Below, one piece after another: positions 60,063 to 64,000 of a DNA stretch of 64,000 nt. The notes under the pieces were generated by a model, which had not been told where the DNA came from, made no database searches, and saw only the letters and a list, made by a program, of their open reading frames with translations. The DNA lies in assembly GCA_016714005.1 (NCBI GenBank), contig JADJOA010000014.1, positions 124,001-188,000 of the forward strand, in the 5' to 3' direction. Each line of letters opens with the position of its first letter. Within the stretch, counting starts at the first letter, position 1. A program made the position numbers and the translations under genes. Source of the DNA: Bacteroidota bacterium. Its GTDB lineage: Bacteria > Bacteroidota > Bacteroidia > AKYH767-A > OLB10.

Positions 60063-62857
60063 TCATTCCTTTTTCAAATATTTTCCGGTAAGACTCTGTT
60101 TGTTTTTTATCACCTCATCAGGAGTACCAGCTACTAAAATAGTTCCTCCTTTGCTTCCACCCTCAGGTCCTAAGTCAACAATGTAGTCGGCTGCTTTTAT
60201 TAAATCCATATTGTGTTCAATTACAATTACTGTGTTGCCCTTATCGACTAAGCGCTGAAGTACATCCAACAAAATACGAACGTCTTCAAAATGCAATCCT
60301 GTAGTTGGTTCGTCTAAAATGTAAATGGTATTGCCTGTATCTTTTTTGGAAAGTTCGGCAGCAAGTTTAACACGTTGTGCTTCTCCACCACTTAATGTTG
60401 TTGATGCCTGACCTAATGTTATGTAACCCAACCCTACTTCATCAAGCGTTTTTATTTTTTGAAGTATAGCAGGTATGTTATCAAAAAACTGGACAGCATC
60501 ACTAATGTTCATATCCAGTACATCGTTAATAGATTTACTTTTATATCGCACTTCAAGCACTTCACGGTTGTAACGCTTTCCGTTGCACGTTTCGCAATGC
60601 ACATGTACATCAGGTAAAAAGTTCATTTGAATAATGCGCAAGCCGGCACCTCCGCACGTTTCGCACCGCCCTCCTTTTACGTTAAATGAGAACATGCCGG
60701 GAGCATAACCCCTGATTTTCGCTTCGGGTAGTTGCGCAAATAAATTTCTGATGTCAGTAAATACGCCAGTGTATGTTGCGGGATTACTGCGTGGTGTTCT
60801 GCCAATAGGGCTTTGGTCAATTTCAATTACCTTGTCAACATGTTCAAGCCCCTTTACACTTTTATATGTGAGCGGTATTGCTACCCCCGTTGTAAAAATG
60901 TTTATTGAGGATTGGATACAGTGTATCGCTTATTAATGATGATTTGCCGCTGCCTGATACACCAGTTATACAAATTAATTTACCGAGCGGAAAATCAACA
61001 TCTACATTTTTTAAATTATTTCCGCTGGCACCTTTCAGTTGAATTTTTTTTCCTGTTCCTTTTCGCAGCCTGGAATTTTCTATTTTGATTTCTCCGTTTA
61101 AATATTTTGAAGTAAGCGAATTGCTGTTACGTATTGTTCCTAATTCTCCAATTGCAACCACTTCGCCTCCATTCATACCTGCCCCCCCGGACCTAAATCA
61201 AGAATATAATCGGCAGCTTCAATGGTTTCTCTATCGTGTTCAACAACTATTACAGTATTTCCTAAATCGCGCAGTTCACGTAATGAGTTTATCAATCGCA
61301 CATTATCGCGTTGGTGTAAGCCTATACTTGGTTCATCTAAAATGTAAAGCACTCCAACTAACTGCGAGCCAATTTGTGTTGCAAGCCTTATCCGTTGCGA
61401 TTCGCCACCCGACAAACTTCTGGTGCTACGATTAAGTGTTAAATAATCCAACCCAACATCCAATAAAAATTTTATGCGCTTGCTAATTTCTTTGAGCACT
61501 TCATGCGATATTGTTTTTTGCCGGGCACTTAATTTTTTTCAACCGACAAAAACCAGTCACTTAAATCAGTCACATCCATTGCTGCAAGCTCAGCAATATT
61601 CTTATCGTGAATTTTAAACCAAAGCGATTCTTTTTTTAATCTGGCACCATTACACGATGGGCATGTTTTACTTACCATAAAACTTTGTGCCCATCTCTTT
61701 AAAGTAGTGCTGCCGTCTTCCGCTTGTGCCAAAATAAAATTGATAATGCCTTCAAATGTAAAATGCGAATGGTCAGAACCAACCGAAACCACATCATCAC
61801 TTCCATATAAAATAATATTAAGTGCTTCCTGCGAAATTTCTTCAATGGGTGTATTGATACTGAAATCATATTTGCGACCGAGTAGCATCAACTGATGAAA
61901 AATCCAGGTGTCGCGCTGTTCACCAAGCGGAACAATACCACCTTTAGCAATAGTTTTTTTTGGATTGGGGATTACACTTTTAAAATCAATATCAGGTATA
62001 GTTCCCAAACCATTGCATTGCTGACATGCACCATAAGGAGAGTTAAAGGAAAAGGAATTAGGCGCGGGCTCATCATAAGAAATACCTGAAGTAGGACACA
62101 TAAGGAATTGCGAAAAGTGGCGCAATCTTTTTTTCTCCTCATCAAAAAGCATCATAGTACCTTTGCCAAACTTTAATGACAAACGCAAACTATCAGCAAG
62201 GCGTGTTTTTGTGCTTTCGTTTATAACTGTTCTGTCAATAACAATTTCAATGTCGTGAATTTTATAGCGGTCGGCTTGCAGTCCTTTTTTAATTTCGGTA
62301 ACTATACCATCAATACGCACTTTAATAAATCCCCATTTGCGAATTTGCTCAAACAACTCGCGGTAATGCCCCTTTCTGCCTTTTACAACAGGTGCTAAAA
62401 ACAACACATCTTTGTTGTCATAATCTTTAAGCATTACATCCAGCATCTGATCTTCACTTAGGCGAATCATTTTTTCGCCCGAAACATAGGAGTATGCTTC
62501 GCCTGCCCGCGCAAACAGCAAACGCATAAAATCATAAATCTCAGTTATAGTACCAACAGTAGAGCGCGGATTTTGGTTGGTGGTTTTTTGTTCAATAGAA
62601 ATCACAGGGCTCAATCCGTTTATCTTATCCACATCGGGCCTTTCCATGCTGCCTAAAAACTGGCGTGCATAAGCCGAAAAACTTTCCATATACCTGCGTT
62701 GCCCTTCGGCATAAATGGTGTCAAAAGCAAGCGATGATTTACCACTACCGCTCAATCCGGTTATTACAACCAATTTATTGCGCGGTATTACAACATCAAT
62801 ATTTTTAAGATTATGTTCTCTTGCCCCAAAAATTTCTATTTGCTCTATATCTGTCAT
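60063..62857 (-). CDS. uvrA: Excinuclease ABC subunit A (frameshifted in this sequence)
   Basis: DNA-damage sensor of nucleotide excision repair; dimer with two ABC ATPase modules. About 931 residues from Met 62857. First Walker A GLSGSGKSS (~34-42), then AYARQFLGSMERPDVD, a second module with GVSGSGKSSL, two LSGGE signatures (SLSGGESQRI, TLSGGEAQRV), GGRCETCGG zinc-finger Cys pairs and LDEPTTGLH. The first zinc finger reads CPTSG...CQQC, so one Cys of the first pair is absent. Three frame changes near 61535, 61173 and 60890 give pieces 61529-62890, 61173-61499, 60862-61176 and 60063-60695, with the last frame open upstream from about 60890. All essential motifs survive across the pieces. Confidence 0.93.
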
Positions 62858-62996
62858 TTTAAAAAAGTGGGCGTGAAGGTAAAGAATCAAACCTTAGAAC
62901 ACTCTTTAATTTTAGTATTAAAATGGTAGTGATCTTTTTGTTTTATTTGTTCTTTATAGTTTAATATTTTTTACTTGTTTTATTTTACCACAATAA

Positions 62997-64000
62997 ATGG
63001 ACAAAAGTCAAAACCCCAGGACATTTTACCCGTCCACTCAAATTTTACTTGGAATAATTGCTGTTGGATTTTTAATGTACATAGGTCAGGAAATAATAAT
63101 TCCACTCATTTTCGGGTTAATCATTGCCATACTGTTAAACCCACTTGTAAAAAAGTTAGATAATAAGGGTGTTAACCGCACCGTTGCCATACTGCTTGCT
63201 GTAACACTTGCGTTTTTATGCACTGCAGGCTTGGTTTACTTTATTGGATCGCAGGCAAGCATGTTTGCCGAAGCCATGCCTCAACTCAAACAAAAATTAA
63301 CCACGTTGCTTAATGATGTTATACAATGGGTTTCGTTAAATTTTAATGTCAGTACCAGAAGAATAAATGAGTGGTTGTTAAAACAGCAAAACGAAGGGCT
63401 GAGCCACACTCCAGAAGTAATAGGGCAAACACTTACTACTTTAACAGGGGTATTGGTAATGATATTTCTGATCCCTATTTACATTTTTCTATTCCTTTTT
63501 TATAAGCCGCTACTACTTGAATTTATTTCTATGCAATTTTCAGAAGCCAAGCATCATACCGTTGCCGAAGTACTTGCCGAATCAAAAACCATGATTCAAA
63601 GTTATTTGGTTGGTTTACTAACGCAGGCAGGTATTGTAGCCATACTACTTTCTATTGCTCTGCTTATTTTAGGAATTGATTATGCATTACTACTTGGTGT
63701 AATTGGTGCATTATTAAATATTATTCCATATGTGGGGGTGTTTGTTGCTACTATTTTACCAATGCTGATTGCACTTGCCACCAAAGAGCCCATTTATGCT
63801 TTGTATGTTTTTATTGCTTACACCATAGTGCAGTTTATAGATAATAATTTTATTGTACCGCGCATTGTTGCATCAAAGGTTCAGGTAAATGCACTAATAT
63901 CAGTTATTGCCGTTTTAATTGGAGGTACATTGTGGGGCGTGCCTGGCATGTTTCTTTCATTACCTATCACCGCTATTTTAAAAGTTATTTTCGACAGGGT
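62997..64000 (+). CDS. AI-2E family transporter (partial, runs off the window)
   Basis: 334 codons without a stop from ATG 62997 to the window edge. The helices include STQILLGIIAVGFLMYIGQE, LIFGLIIAILLNPLVKK, GVLVMIFLIPIYIFLFLFY and VGLLTQAGIVAILLSIALLI. The family core GVIGALLNIIPYVG follows, then VQFIDNNFIVPRIV, SKVQVNALISVIAVLIGG and LWGVPGMFLSLPITAILK. These match the PF01594 (YhhT/TqsA) family. Members are homotrimeric membrane proteins for export of small molecules or Na+/H+ exchange; the name does not prove autoinducer transport. Divergent from uvrA with ~139 bases between. No frame break in the visible part. Confidence 0.9.
   Translation, partial: MDKSQNPRTFYPSTQILLGIIAVGFLMYIGQEIIIPLIFGLIIAILLNPLVKKLDNKGVNRTVAILLAVTLAFLCTAGLVYFIGSQASMFAEAMPQLKQKLTTLLNDVIQWVSLNFNVSTRRINEWLLKQQNEGLSHTPEVIGQTLTTLTGVLVMIFLIPIYIFLFLFYKPLLLEFISMQFSEAKHHTVAEVLAESKTMIQSYLVGLLTQAGIVAILLSIALLILGIDYALLLGVIGALLNIIPYVGVFVATILPMLIALATKEPIYALYVFIAYTIVQFIDNNFIVPRIVASKVQVNALISVIAVLIGGTLWGVPGMFLSLPITAILKVIFDR

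Noticed and set aside
62975..63163. Short frame at the start of the AI-2E transporter
   Set aside because: The 334-codon open frame from 62997 has clear family motifs; the short one is out of frame with it.
1..64000. tRNA, rRNA, CRISPR arrays, prophage or full insertion sequences
   Set aside because: No cloverleaf, rRNA-like block, regular spaced repeat or transposase with terminal repeats was seen on either strand.

Overview
The window is chromosomal DNA of a Bacteroidota bacterium, most like the Chitinophagales/Sphingobacteriia side of the phylum. The sequence shows this in several ways: low GC; promoters of the TAnnTTTG (-7) type and no obvious Shine-Dalgarno sites; many large secreted proteins ending in type IX secretion (T9SS) sorting domains; and marker families of the phylum (DUF2723, DUF5686, RpoN with a Bacteroidota-style acidic linker, the bactofilin-AtpZ pair, SdpI and DUF937). 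No tRNA, rRNA, CRISPR array, prophage or intact insertion sequence was recognised.

Layout. 1-2.7 kb: the end of an S41 protease, rpoN and a PAP2-like membrane protein. 2.7-8.8 kb: a minus-strand group holding a STELLO-like (DUF288) protein, a GT2 glycosyltransferase, a polytopic membrane protein and a T9SS Ig-like surface protein. 8.9-14 kb: lnt, a cold-shock gene, adenine deaminase, a DUF1223 protein and an SdpI-like protein. 14-22.6 kb: three large T9SS cargo proteins. 22.8-29.3 kb: a DUF2723 GT-C-like protein, a PstS-like lipoprotein, a TPR protein and a DUF937 protein. 29.4-32.3 kb: a convergent LuxR-type response regulator and TPR-histidine kinase. 32.4-39.6 kb: a T9SS surface protein, a reprolysin-like T9SS metalloprotease, an exported protein and a MORN/YwqK protein. 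39.6-45.1 kb: an LTA-synthase-like sulfatase, a DUF5686 outer-membrane protein, bactofilin, AtpZ and an AtpI-like protein. 45.1-46.8 kb: an AT-rich patch with a palindrome and a trypsin-like protease, at the point where the ATP synthase genes would normally follow. 46.8-55 kb: a TolB-propeller/beta-barrel protein and a three-gene surface-protein operon. 55-59 kb: a phosphorelay made of a sigma-54 activator without a DNA-binding domain, a hybrid kinase and a single-domain receiver. 59-64 kb: a LOG-family protein, uvrA and an AI-2E family transporter that runs off the edge.

About half of the genes, including conserved housekeeping ones (rpoN, uvrA, adenine deaminase), carry one or more single-base frame changes, mostly in short homopolymers. 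This looks like residual indel error from long-read or low-coverage assembly rather than gene decay. I therefore give whole-gene extents and note the breaks. The strongest unexplained signals are a 16-bp dyad shared by the control regions of the convergent kinase/regulator pair, the glycosyltransferase group with a STELLO-like protein, and the sigma-54 phosphorelay beside a surface-protein operon.
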